From Haliclona indistincta (lineage: Eukaryota > Porifera > Demospongiae > Haplosclerida > Chalinidae), in contig OZ024785.1 of NCBI GenBank assembly GCA_964017065.1, positions 10,433,086 to 10,497,085 on the forward strand: a stretch of 64,000 bases of DNA, given 5' to 3'. The notes beneath the pieces are model-generated. The model saw only the letters and a program-made list of their open reading frames with translations, searched no databases and was not told the DNA's origin. Each line of letters opens with the position of its first letter. The first letter of the stretch is position 1. A program made the position numbers and the translations under genes. Of the stretch, positions 1 through 13,700 are shown in pieces.

Positions 1-32
1 ACTGTTAAAGCAAGAAACGAGTCGAATCCGTG

Positions 33-609
33 ATGGTGGACCGTCATGCTGTTTTTCTACAGCTGGTATACGAGCACGTGGAGATCGTCTGCGCGTCATT
101 GTGGGTGTAGAAAGCTTCTACGAGCTGTTGCTTACCTCAAGGAGCCTCTAACAGCCAAGTTCCATCTAATACGAAACTGTACATACGCGTATACTGTCGG
201 CCATCACAAGTCTATCTTTAGAAACACGGCCATCAGGTGTGGAGTTGCAATTTTTAATCAAGTGCGTGGGAGTGTCCCGCTCCTACTCTCTTACCACGCT
301 CTCTCTTAATTATGCGCTCCTGCTACTACTGATAGAGATGTATGGTTAATCATGCATACTGACTGCTTCTAAACATAATAGACCCTGCATGCTGCATCAA
401 TTGTGAGGACTAGCAGTTGCATAATCCAATCGCTAGTTCTCGGCTAACTATTGAACAATCTGACTACTCTCTTTGCTCAGTTGCTACACACAGTCACAGT
501 AAGTGGTGCAGCTATTAGTAAAGCATGGCCGCAGAGAAGTATCCTGACTTTCTGGTGTCTTATAAATTTCCGCAACAAAACGATAGAGAGCTATTATGAT
601 CTTATGGGC
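33..609 (+). CDS. Candidate 5' exons of the TRMT11-type gene
   Basis: Two stretches resemble the N-terminal part of TRMT11. From an ATG at 33, the peptide MVDRHAVFLQLVYEHVE parallels the family start (hydrophobic run then E-H-x-E). A second stretch after an acceptor-like CAG at about 528-530 reads KYPDFLVSYKFPQQNDRELL and parallels the segment just before the exon at 863. That frame meets a TGA at 597-599. The nearest donor-like GT (610) would leave the wrong phase for the 863 exon by one base, so either one base is missing here or the exon is broken. The piece linking both stretches was not found. This is inference from remembered family conservation. Confidence 0.35.
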
Positions 610-862
610 GTTAAGGAAGTAAACAGTTGTGTATTTGCTCACACACATAATAAGGATGCCCCTACGTGCCTGGGGTAATTTTTAGCAGGTGCATGACCTG
701 AATCAGCAAACATAATTAATGTTTTATGTTTTGGCTACTAAATTATGCTACACATGTACCATTTTGGAGATTGGTTAGCTTATAAACTAATAAAATATTT
801 TGTCTGTATCTCATACAGACATATTATTTCACTATTAATTTTTATAACATTTCACTATTCAG

Positions 863-3800
863 GTCATTGTACGAAGTATGGGGTTATGGTAGTGATTACC
901 AACAACTGAGAGTGTGTATAGAAACTCTCCCATCATCTGTTATGGTGTGTGAAAGTGATAGAATATAAAGTATTCTTGTCATTTTGTTACGTTATCTCAG
1001 GAACCATTTCTTGGTAGTGACTACTCTTTCAAACTTTTTGTGAAGGGTTATAATAAAAGGTTGTCTTTAGCACACCAGAAGCAAGCTATTGAGGTATTTC
1101 TTCTTTAAAATTAGTAGCGTACAATCAGGAGCATGTTGAGCTGGTAAAATAGCGATAATAATTTAAAGCAGTACAGTGCATTATGAAAATAAGTAAGTCA
1201 AGGGAAATGGCGTTCGTTGTATTCATAAGTGAATATGGAAACATGACTTGCTCTACAATTAGTACTAATGGTAGCTTGTCAACAAACACGCAGTTTTACT
1301 GCTGATGATGTTGTGAGTGTGTAGACAAGTTTGACTGAAAACAGCTAAATAAGTCTCTTTTGATAATAAAATTATGTGCTGTTGTTGTCTCAATATATTC
1401 CTAGTATAATTACAACTGGGGGAAATTTACTTCAAAGAAGCAAATAAATAAAATATTTTTGTAGAAATTGTTTGACACTCGTGCATTTTTGAAGTCCTAA
1501 TAGCCCATTCCCACTAAGAGCCAAAAGAATTTAATTAGCATTAATGGCTTGTGAATTGGCTTCCGGGCTTGACTGGAGAAAAGGTGATTACGTAAACATT
1601 AAAATTAATACACAAATTTATATGGGGCTTAATGGAGAAAGTAGTGGTATTTTCAACTTTTTTCTAGCGCTCTCTGTATACTTGGCAACCGTGTGGTCTT
1701 GCTGTTTGGATTCCTCTATCTGCACTCTGCGTGCATTGGCAACGGCGTTTTGGATAAACAGGCGTGCAAACAAGCCTAAGTTCCGCTAACTATGGCAAGC
1801 TGTGATAACTTTGTGAAGCTGTAAACCTGGATACAATAGGAGCATACTGCGTGCTGGAATGTCAGCGCTTACTCGAACTTTTTGTCTGTTGTGGAGCCTG
1901 TGTCCTACATTGCGAGTAGGCCTTGCTTGCGCGCCTGTTCCTCCAAAACGCCGTTGCCAATGCACACACAGTCTTTTGCCTTCCACAGAGCGCAGATAGA
2001 GGAATCCAAACAGCAAGGCCACGCGGTTGCCTTCATGCCAAGTATACGGAGAGCGCTAGAAAGACGTCGAAAATACCGCTGTTTTCTCCATAAGCCCCAT
2101 ATAAATTAATGTATTAATTTTATTGCTTACATAATCAGTTTTACTCCAGTGCTGCAGCCAAGCAGAGTGGTACACCCACGCATGCATTCCATGCATACTT
2201 TGCTCTTACTGGGAAATTGGGAATGGCCTATTGTATCCGAGTGTATTGGAGAGATTAGATTGGAAAATTTGTAGCCTTTGTCTAAAGTTAATTTTGAGTT
2301 ATTGGGTGGAAATGTAGGAGTTGCTAATTGTACCTACCAAGAATCCAAGATTCCTAGAGCTAAAAAATTGTTTTTCTATCTGTTAGCAGTGCTGGACTGT
2401 CAGCTACTATCATAACTGCAGACTCAAATTTCATTATCATGTACATGTATTTTCTTACTAGAAATTGGAAGAGTTTATTCATTTTAATGGGTCGGTTGAT
2501 CTTAGCAATGCACAGCATGAATTTTACTTGTTAGAAGACTATGGTGATAACCCAAATGCTGCCCCCTCCACACCTACAAGACTCTTCTTTGGAAGATTGG
2601 TCAGTTCTATAATAATGTTTTCTGCATAATAATTATAGACTAGCTTTTCAGGTTAGTAATGGTCAACGTCATCTTATTGATCACTATGCCGTGAAAACCA
2701 GAAAATTTATTGGAAATACATCAATGGATGCTCAGCTATCACTTATCATGGCTAATCAAGCTAAGGTACATTATTACATGGCTTTCACTGCACAAAAATT
2801 AATTTTGAATGCACAAAAGGAATCAGCTCTGTACATCTTTTCGGTGTGGACCGTATCACCAGTGGCACCTTGTTCAGAAACAAAAAAAATTTGATTATTA
2901 CACCCATTTTTAATGGTTGGCAACGATCGCTATACAAGATACCGTATAGTGGGAAATTTTCGCTGGAGAAAATTTTTGCGAATTACTGGCTATACGCGAA
3001 AATATTATCCACGAATGTCTTGTTTTTGTAGACAAAGATAGGGCAATAGCAAACAATAGTAAACAAAGACGTCATAACGATATCTTGATGGGTGTTAGTA
3101 CGTCGCTTCTGCTCTGACAGCTGATTAATTCAAAACGCTAGATACCAGGCTCTCATTCACCGCCCCGCATTTCACCACCCATAAATTTTTTGCCAGAGCC
3201 TGGAGACGAGGCAGGAAGGAATGATAAACTGCTCGTAAAGTACAAAAAATGGTGTCTCCAAAGCTAAATCCAAGTTTACATCCTCCCGTAGCTCAAAGAA
3301 TGTCAAACTTTGTGTGCACATGTAAACACAGTATTAGTTTTTCCTTTTGTTAGGTTGCTGAAGGCAGTCTGGTAATGGATCCATTTGCAGGGACAGGTAT
3401 GTTTATTTATCAACTTGCTATGCACCATCAAATTCTGCTTTTAGGTAGTCTCCTGGTTGGTAGTGCTCACTATGGTGGATATGTGTTAGGCACTGATATC
3501 AACTGGATTCTAGTACATGGAAGAGGTACAGACTGTAGTATTATGTTCAGGCTGAGTTGGTCTCATAAGGCTACTGCCATTCTTGTAACTTTGTGCTATC
3601 TTTGAAGCTATGCTTGCCAATAACCTAATGGTATAAACACTTATCTTTTTAACGTGCTTGACCAAGCTGTAGCTGTCATGTGACTAATTCAAATTCATTA
3701 TTATGTGGTAACTGATGCAGTTTTTTTTTCGAGCTGTATGGTGCTGGAACTGCTTTGTAATCCAGGTAGAATGTTTGCAGAATGGCCAGAGATCATGTGA

Positions 3801-6800
3801 ATCTCATTCCATTAGGCCAACCTACTTTTATAAGAGAAGATGGGCCATTTGATCTAAAATGAGCAGTGCCATTAGTGATGTAATGACAGTGACGCTGTTG
3901 TAGGTGGGGGAGTTGAAAAGTTTAAAATGGCATCCATAAGTATTACTACTTTTAAATCGTTCTTCGGAAGACTTTGTCATGCCTACTAGTTCGTTTCATT
4001 GTTCCTTTGCGATGGGAACAACAAACCACTCGTTTCTGACTGTTGACAAAGAACACGAATCTGTGCCGGCCCGGCACGCCTGTTTACACTGCATAAGCGG
4101 GCTGTGTCGTGTCATGCTGGCCTAACTTCTGAAGTGGGCCTGGGCCAGTATGGCACGGGCCGGTTCGACATGCGTTTACATTACTAAATAAACCGTGCAG
4201 TGCCCACTTTTCTGGTCCAGTGTAAACACGGTATTAGTTACTTGTTCATTACATGATATCCACGATTTCACATTTGGAGGCTCTAGATGCTAACTAAAAT
4301 GTATTGTGTTCAATGGAGTGGTTGGTGTGTGAAACTCCCTCCTGCACAAAGAATGAGATGATTTTGTAGCGGGTATAATATCCACAAGTAGACTAAAAAC
4401 CTTAAGCAGCATTGGATGACGTAGTGTTGTGTGCACCTTTATTTTGAAAAAGTATAGGAACAAGTTTTGAAAAGAAGCAGGAAGGGATGAATTGTACAAA
4501 TGAAGGACCAATGGTGCAGATGCCTCGGTGGAATTGCATGCATACTGCACACTGGACATGCTTTACACCACGCAGCAACTACAGCTATTCCATCAGCAGA
4601 TGATGATTTAACCGATTTATAAAGTACAATGTGATACAAGCTGGCAAAAAATAACAGAAGCCAATAGTACTAATTAGCTGGGCATGCACAAGCCATGCTC
4701 GTAGCGGCTTTTTTGTTTTTGCTGAATTTTATCCGGACCCGCCACGCTATCCTGTAGTCCAGATCAAACCTACAATCTGCTAGCCAGTTAACCAAGGACA
4801 CATTCAACTTCAGAGAAGTCCAGATCGCCAGCAACGGTAAAACAAAGTAGGCAAATCACGCCACAACTTACGAACGAAGCTTTAATTTAAAAATTGACGA
4901 CCATCAAGTTCGAGCTATTAACATGTTATGTCAATATTACACTTACCACCAGCTGATTCTTTGCAGTCTTTCAGAACTAGAGTGGACAGACAGACAGACA
5001 GACATGCACGATTACTGATGCCTCGTGGCTCCGCCCACCGAGCCATAATTAAAGCAACAAGGTAGTTAACACTTGCAAAAGTAAACCCAACCAAGTATCC
5101 TGTAAATGTTGATCATCTTTCAACTGAGACTGAGCTGCGCTTGATCCATCATTAGAGAGGTTAAGTGACTTAGACTCACATTAGACATCACAGGTACAGT
5201 GAAACCTGTCTTAAGGACCACTTGTGTAATAAGACCACCTCTACATTAAGACCACAATTTTCGATCATTTTATACATGATATTATATAGGCACTCTCTAT
5301 TAAGACCACAAATTTTGGTCCCAAGGATGGTCCTATTAAACAGGTTTCACTGTACGTTACTAATGCCAATAAGCTTTTCAGGCGAGTTTACCTGTTGTCA
5401 AGCCTGTAGTGGAGCGTTCGGGCGGGTAGCTAAGAAGACAAGAAGCGACCAGAACTAGAGTTCTAATGAACGCATACCCGTGCGCTGAGCTGGGAGCTAA
5501 ACACGACTACTCCTGCATTACTGCAACATGCACGTTACTTTATGGCTCTGACGTACGGTACATGTGAGACTGAGTGAGGACATCGACAATATGGATAGCC
5601 TAGGAGGTTGGGTGACACACCCACAATACCGTAAAGTGCTCTTACAAGAACACGTAGCTTTAGATAGCCATGGATTAGCCGCTCGAACAAGGCTTGCCAG
5701 CACAGAAAACGTATTCATAGGACTATAAATTCAGTGAAGAAGCTGCAGAGAGTGTTTTAGTGGAGATTTTCGAGCTTTAAGACGCAAACAGCCGTGTTTT
5801 TTTGCTGACACACACACACACATATATATACATACCGACGGACACAAACGTATAACCCTGGCGCATACTGCGCACGGGTAATAATAGTTGAGCATGGTTC
5901 AAAGGATGAACAAAACACTATGAAAAGACAGTAGACAAGCTTGGTAAAGCCATGGTCATTCCTGCTATGATGACTTGTACTGGTGAAGAACAGTTCGTGT
6001 CGGCATTTCGAAAAGTGGAGAATATAGAGCGGGCATCAAGCTGCACATACATCTGTTTATTACATAGTACGTCATCTTTCACCAATCAGGTTGCTCTATT
6101 CGAGGGCATTAATGTAGGTTATTGACCGCGCGTAGCGTCTTCTATAGCAACAGACCGTTGCGTCTTTGCAAGTTTGAAAAATTCGCGATGTTATTGCGCT
6201 CACAGAGATGAACTATGTAATAAATCATTTATTGCCCTACACAACTCGGGCAATAGAGAGTTTTAGTTAGCCGTTCACGCCGAACGGCTGAACGTCAACG
6301 GCTGGTTCAGTGACGTCACCACTTATCTTGTAACTTGTGTACACGCGAAGAAGGCAATCTAGTCGTGTACGTATACAACACTGTAGCGCGCACAGTATTT
6401 TGTAGGCACACGTAAAACACACAAAAACAGAAACCTAAAGCATGTGCCTTTGTGCTAGCTTATAACTAACGTGCAGGAAAGCTAGACGAGAGAAGCGAGA
6501 AGTCTTCGAAAACCATACGGGAAAACCAGGTGCCAGCCGTTGTAAACGGGAAAATTGAACGCGAGGCTGGGGTTAACGGTGGATCACGTGCTAATTTGTG
6601 ACGTCAGCATTGCCAGACGTTTACCGTTAGTGCAAATAAACGTGTAACTAAAACTCTCTATTAACCGACATTAATGACCTCGGGAAAGTCGGTTGCCCTC
6701 GTACAGTCTCGGGCTGCGCCCTCGACCGTAACTCGGGCAACCGACTTTCCCGCGGTCATTAATGTCGGTTATTGCCCTCGTGTGAGGGCAATAACTAATA

Positions 6801-7657
6801 CAAGAAACATGGAATTGACAAAAGCTTGAGCGACAAAATCCACAGGTAAACTACTGACCTGTAGACAGGGGTCTGCACACACGGAACAAGTATAATCAAT
6901 GGGTAAGCCACCCTAGCCCAATGATTGTAGTGCTCGCGTGATCTTACTCATGTACATGATACGTACAGATAATAAGAACAAAATCTCTTTATTAATTGGA
7001 CCTGTCACATGATAGTTCAACATTCATTGCTTTAGAAAGTTGTATGAAATTCCTAGGACCATGCCTATTTAAAGCCTCTAATGTAGGGATATTATCTACT
7101 TTTGCAAGTGTTTAACATCTTGTTCCCTTACTTTCGCAAAAGCATCACTCATGCACTTTTTGTTGAACTTTTTTACTTTACTTGTTTCTGTTAGTTTTTT
7201 TTTCTTTAAGCAAGTTTACACAATAGTGTAGGACAATGACCAAATAGCCAGAGCCTAATAACGAGGGCCACACCCAAAAGCAGGAAACAGAACAAAACAA
7301 AAAAACAGCAACGATATCCGGGGGGTCCCAGTTGCTAAAATCTACGACACCAGGCCAGTTTTTTACATTGCTGCTCCACCCACCCACCCACTGTGTCATA
7401 TTACGTCATAATATGTCATATTGCGTCATATTATGTCGTGTAATTATATTCATTAATAATTATTATTATTATAAGTTTGAATTCATTATTATTGGCTGAC
7501 CACGCCCTTTCACGATCGGTTGGCAAATTTCAAAAGGCAAAGCTTCAGGTCGGCCTAGCTCCTGACTTTAACAATATTGCATGCTGTCAAACCAAACCTC
7601 ACTTCTTATCATCATTATGCCTCGGTGGGCGGAGCCACGAGGCATACAGTAGTCGTG

Positions 7658-7709
<52 letters not shown>

Positions 7710-10700
7710 CTGTCCGTTGCCAGCATAGCGCATCGCACGCTAAAAACTAAGCGCTGATATCAGCAACACAGGTAGAAATCACTATTTGCTCAGAACTGAA
7801 TTGATAAATTGTTGGTTATAAAGCTCTGTTCGAGAGTTATGGCGTGAGATGCTTACCTCGATGGCTTTTCCCGGCTATCTGGACTCCTCTAAAGACAAAA
7901 CAATTCACAGCTGACTGCCTTACAGCTAGTGAGTTCGTTTGTACTACAAAACAGCTTGGTAGGTCCAGCGAAATTCTCTCGAAGGCCTACAGCTCGAGCT
8001 TGAGCTCGTTGGTGATGTAAAGACAAAATTGTCTACTGCTGGCTACCTTACAGCTAGTGAGTTAGTTTTTTTTACTTTAGAACAGCATGGCAGACTTGTA
8101 TATGAAGCTGCGTTCTCGAGTTATGGCGTAGCTTTGCTTACCTCGCGATCGATGGGTGTACGTTGCTGGCGATCTTGAGTTCTCCGTAGACAAAACTATC
8201 CACAGTTGACTGCCTAGAAGCTGATAGGTTACAGGATAGCAGCGTGTGTCTAAAGAAACTGTGTAAGCAAGCTATGGACGCTATCTCGCTCGTGTACGTG
8301 CTGTGTTGTGCTGTGCCCTGCACTCGTTGTAGACACGCCCAGTTGAATTAGTGGTTAGCACTGATTGGATTTTGATTGCATAACTAAAGCACACTGCTGT
8401 ACAGAAATCCTGTATACATGCATCTGCAGTTGCTGTGTTTGTGGAATGGTGGATAGTTGTTTTTGTGGATATAGTGTCATTCCACCGAGGCATCTGCACC
8501 TTAGGTGCTTCATTGCTTACATGTATAATTATTGATTATTACCAGATTATACATGTCAGTACTATTATTATGAGAATATTATTATTATTGTACTGTTTGT
8601 ATACAGATAATGACTATTTTTCATAATTTTTGGTTACAGACATGTTGGTAAGAAGTATAGTTAGATGGTAGTTAACTGTCAAGCAGTTAAAATACCTTTA
8701 AAGCTCTTAAAGTGTAATTTAATTGTCATGACTACAGTGCTTTTAATCTAGAGGAGCCACTTTTGTGTTTTGTGGTTAACAAGTATGTTTTGTGTTCAGA
8801 AAAAGTAACTATAGTTGCTATTGGACTGAAATTTGCTATGAGTGTTCACACATCATTCTGTAGTGTGTGTAGAAAATCTGGACTGATTATGCTAGTTGAC
8901 AGTAAAGTTGTTGCTGCTTGTGTACCAGGCATTGGTTTGCAATTATGAAAAAATGTGTTAAGGCCAGGAAAATAGTATGGAGCTGAGTTAAGAAAATTCC
9001 CTTTGCAGTCTGCTTGAATGACTATTCAGTTTTAATCTCAGCAAGTTAGAGAGCTTAACTTGCAAGCATAGTGAATTATGAGCCCTAAATGTACCAGAAA
9101 TTGGCGATTTTTGGTGATAAAAGTGTTAAGGCTGAAATCTGGACATCTTTGCGAGTTAAGAAAAACCACTTGATATCTGGATAGCCTGATACTTGTAGTT
9201 TTCACTAGTTTTTAAACTAGCGCGATACGTTCATCCATGCGCAAACACGGTCAGCGAGAACACCAAGTTTAGCTGTGACTTCGATTCTCTGCCGTGTTAT
9301 AATGATATTCATCCAATATGAGCGTTTATCGATTACGTGTTTCTGCGTGCGCTGCGCCGCTCACTGTCGAGCGGCAAGAATGGCGCCGATCAAAAGCTGT
9401 GTTTTGCGCTTTGCCCGTTCCTAAGCGTGCTTCTACAGCATAGATATTAGCTAAGCTCGAGGAATAATAACTGCCAAGCCTCGTTGTGGCGCTAGACTGT
9501 GGCTGCTGTGTCGTAGGTGTGGTTCGTCGTGACGTTGTACAAATTATAGTGATGTCACAAACATGGCGCTATTGTATTAGCTTCAATGGGAGAGAGCTGT
9601 AGAGCATCGTGTGTCTTGCATTTTCTCATCCTCATAGTTGCAATCTGCATTAATGCAATAGAAAGGGCTATGTAGAAAGTTGTGTGGACTAACTACACAC
9701 ACAACTCTGGGAATAAAAAGTGGCTCCTCTAGATTAAAAGCACTGTAAATTTTACACAAAGTGACCAATTTTGAAAAATTGCCTCTGACCACCCACCCAC
9801 TTTTGGGCCTCATGTCAGAAACTATTCTTTGTGGGACCCCCTGACAATAACAACAGTTTTATCACTATCACGTTGACGATAAGCTGTATTTCTGTCAAGC
9901 AATTGTGCAAATTCTGTCGTTAGGGCGCTAAAATTAAATGCCGTCACAGGCAGTCCAAAAGCTATGTCTTTTTCTCAGAATACTTGCTTCTGCCAATGTT
10001 TGATGCAAGTAAGTGCACTAGCCCAATATAAAATGTATACTTTCAGGTCTAATAGTCGTTTTACTCAGGACAGTGCTAAGCTTGCTGAAGAAGAAAGAAG
10101 AATCTTTGAGGGCGTTGATTTCGGTTTACCACTTATCTTCGGCTGAAGGTTCGAGAAACGTTGAATCTGAATGCCTCGATGTATGTTGCCATCTTGATTT
10201 ACGACAATGAGCAAGTTTCAGTGACAATAATGGACTTCACTTGACCACATGAAAAAGCCAAAACCATTTAGATGTTTGGTAATAGTGAAGATAGAAGATA
10301 CAGACAATGGTTTGCTTTCAGCCCATTGTAGCCGTCATCTTATTCCACGTTAACACTAGACATAATAACCGGGCCAGCATGGCATAGCACAGCTCGCATA
10401 ATTTTGCCAGTGTAAGCATCTGAAATTGCATGCCAAGCTGAGCCGTGCCGTGCCACCATTTTATAAGGGGCTGGCTCACCACAACATGACCCACTGACCC
10501 ACTTCTGCAGTGAAAACAGGCATTTGGTTGTTTCCACAGTAATATAGGTCATGATAGCAGGCCAGTAGGCACCAGAAAGAATGATTTAAAAGTAAGAACG
10601 TTGCCTGTGGATGGCATTTTATTCTTTTTGGTCACACCTACTGTACGTCAGGGATGTTGCAATTACTTGAATGGATTCCACTTGCTTGAAATGTAATTAC

Positions 10701-13700
10701 TACATGTACAACTGCAATCACTTTCTACTTTATCATTTTTGCTCACCACAAACTGCTTACTTCGGTATGCATGATGCAGTGGATCAAGTGATACTCAGCT
10801 TAAAATACTAAACTGCATATGGAAGGGTTGATGTATCGTGCATATGCAATCAATTAATAATAATTACAGCAATTCAATTACAATTACAAAATTCCTGTCC
10901 AAAATTTCGGATTACAATTACGATTACATAAATTGTAATCGATCGCAATTGATTACTACCTTTACAACATCACTGGTGCACCTTTACAACATCACTGCTG
11001 TATGTTTGTAGTGTAAACGCTTGCCAGAGCTGTGCTGAGCCATGTGATGCTGTGCCGCATCGTGCTCTCCCAGTGTAAGCGCGGTATTAAATCGCAGTCA
11101 CCCCTACATATCACTACTGAGCAGCAATTATGATACTTTAAAATGGGGTCTTGAATATAACACAGTAGATTTGTTGTGTACTTGACATCAATAAGTTGGT
11201 TTTGGCATTTAAAGCACTATAAATTATTTGAGTGATTGGCATACTCTGACTGAACTATCTGTGTTTGTTTGTTGCCATGCTCTGCGTGGCCCTTATCTGT
11301 CTCATTGTATCATGCACAGTTGTCTTGTTTGCATGCATATCCGGTTGTATTGTCATTGTCTCACTAGTAGTATAAATATGTGTGTATTGTGCAAAAGAGA
11401 CAGAGTTTTTATCCACTCCGACATGGTGGCAGCGGTGTTGGTACGCAATGACAACTTCGCTACAGCTACAACCTCCTGAAGCGTTCTCATTCAACAAGCC
11501 GGAGGGATGGCCGCGCTGGAAGCGGCGATTCTTGCAGTTCCGCAGTGCCTCTGGTCTGGCTACGGCACCTGACGCACAACAGACTAGTACGCTACTCTAT
11601 TGCCTAGGTGAAGAAGCCGAGGACGTGCTGAAGTCTGCCGGAGCAAAGGATGCTGACAAAGCCACGGTTGACAAAATTATCAAGAAGTTCGACGAATTCT
11701 TTGCAACCAGGCGTAGTATCATCTACGAGAGAGCCAGGTTCAATCTTAGGACACAGCAACCTGGTGAGTCAGCTGAACAATTCATTATTGCTCTGTATAC
11801 TCTATCAGAGTGGTGCGAGTATGGAGACATGAGAGAGGAGCTGATACGTGACCGACTGGTAGTAGGAATCTTGGACAGTGCGTTATCGGAGAAATTGCAG
11901 TTGGACCCAAAATTGGACTTAGAGAAGGCCAAGAAGGCGATACGGCTCAAGGAGTCGGTACAAGAAAGCCAACGTGTATTGAGACAAGCTGGAGAAAGTA
12001 AAGACGACCCCATAAAACTAGACGTCCTACGAATGAAAACTCTGAAGAGGCAGTTCAGGGATCCTCGCGGCGGCAAACGTTGCTCTCGGTGTGGAGGTCA
12101 GCCCCACCCCCCAGACAATTGTCCAGCAAGAGACGCGACTTGCTTCAGGTGCCAAAAGAGGGGACATTTCAGCTCGAAGTGTCTTAGCCGTGTACCTGTC
12201 CCACCTGTTCTAAACTGAAACCCCGCCCAGCCCGCTGGATCGGGAGCATCATCAACAGACGACGTTCAGGTTGAAGATTCGGAACCTGCAGTCTATTACC
12301 GCGTTTACACTGTACTGGGGCCGTGGGAGCACGGCACGGCACGGCTCGGCACGGCCCGGCACGGTTTTTGCACGCGTTTACACTGCACAATATTTTACCG
12401 GGCCAAGTCGATTGTAAAAGGCGGAGACTTCGTGACGTAGGAGAATGAAATGGCGACTACCTAGCAACGATAGCTGAAGCGAGTTTGTATCTGTGCTGGT
12501 GCATGTATTGTTGCATTTTTGTTCTGTACAGCTCTTGTCAGAGCTATGTTATGGATTGAGTAACAACGGGCACGCAGCAGTATGCTGAAGGTACGCAATG
12601 CATAACGAACGCTTTGCTGCGTCCTCTCTTACGTGGTCCTTTCCTTTTCAAGACAGACACACCGAGTATTATTGTTTCTTCAATTGGCGAAGCCTAGATC
12701 ACCATAGCAGTTGCTGTAGGTCGATAAAAAACAACCTGGCCCGGCCCGGCCCGCGTTGTTAGCGTTTACACTAGCCATAAAAGCGGTGCCGTGCGGTGCC
12801 GGGCCGGGCCAGCCCGCTTTCCAATACCAGACCGGGCCAGCCCGGCACGGCACGGCCCGGCTCGCATTTTAGCGCGTTTACATTGGCAATTTAAGGCGTG
12901 CCGTGCCGTGCCGGGCTGGCCCGGTTATTTTGTGTAGTGTAAACGCGGTATATTTGGACATGGATGCTGTGAACACAGAAGGTCCTGAAAATATCTGGAC
13001 GACAAAAATTGCTATCAACCAGACTGATTTTACATTTAAGATCGACACGGGAGCCGAAGTTACCGCCATTTCGGAACGGACTCATCGTTTGCTAGGAGAG
13101 CCGGACCTCCAGAAGCCAACGAAGATCCTGCATGGAGCAGGGCGTAATCCCCTGAAGGTATTGGGAGAGGTATCCTTGGAGCTGAGCTACCGCGAGAACA
13201 AGACCAAGCAACAGCTGTTCGTAGTAGAGGGACTGTCAAAGGACTTACTTGGTCTACCTGCCATCATTGCGCTGGGGTTGATAGCACGGACAGATGCCAT
13301 AGTGGATTCGTACTGTGCTGCACTGATGGAGCGGTACGAATCTGTTTTCCAAGGACTCGGACAATTTGGTGAGCCGTATACAATTAGACTACGCCCAGAT
13401 GCAAAGCCTGTGTGTATTTACACTCCAAGGCGAGTTCCATTCCCTCTCAGATCTCGAGTAAAGGATGAGCTCGATCGAATGATGTCCATGGGTGTCATAT
13501 CTCCAGTGGACCAACCGACCGATTGGTGTTCAGGAATGGTTGCAGTTCCCAAGAAATCTGGATCGGTGCGTATCTGTGTGGATCTGCAAAGACTCAACGA
13601 GTCAGTGCTGAGAGAGATACATCCACTACCGCGTGTTGACGAGACTCTAGCCCAACTGGCAGGAGCCCGAGTATTTTCAAAACTTGACGCCAATAGTGGG

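Noticed and set aside
451..678. 75-codon frame as a TRMT11 exon
   Set aside because: Its frame does not carry the family-like peptide; the similarity is in the frame starting near 525.
1544..2109. Open frames of 75-81 codons in the TRMT11 intron
   Set aside because: They lie in the inverted arms of a foldback MITE and are not spliced into the host frame.
11723..12076. 117-codon minus-strand frame
   Set aside because: Shadow of gag on the other strand.
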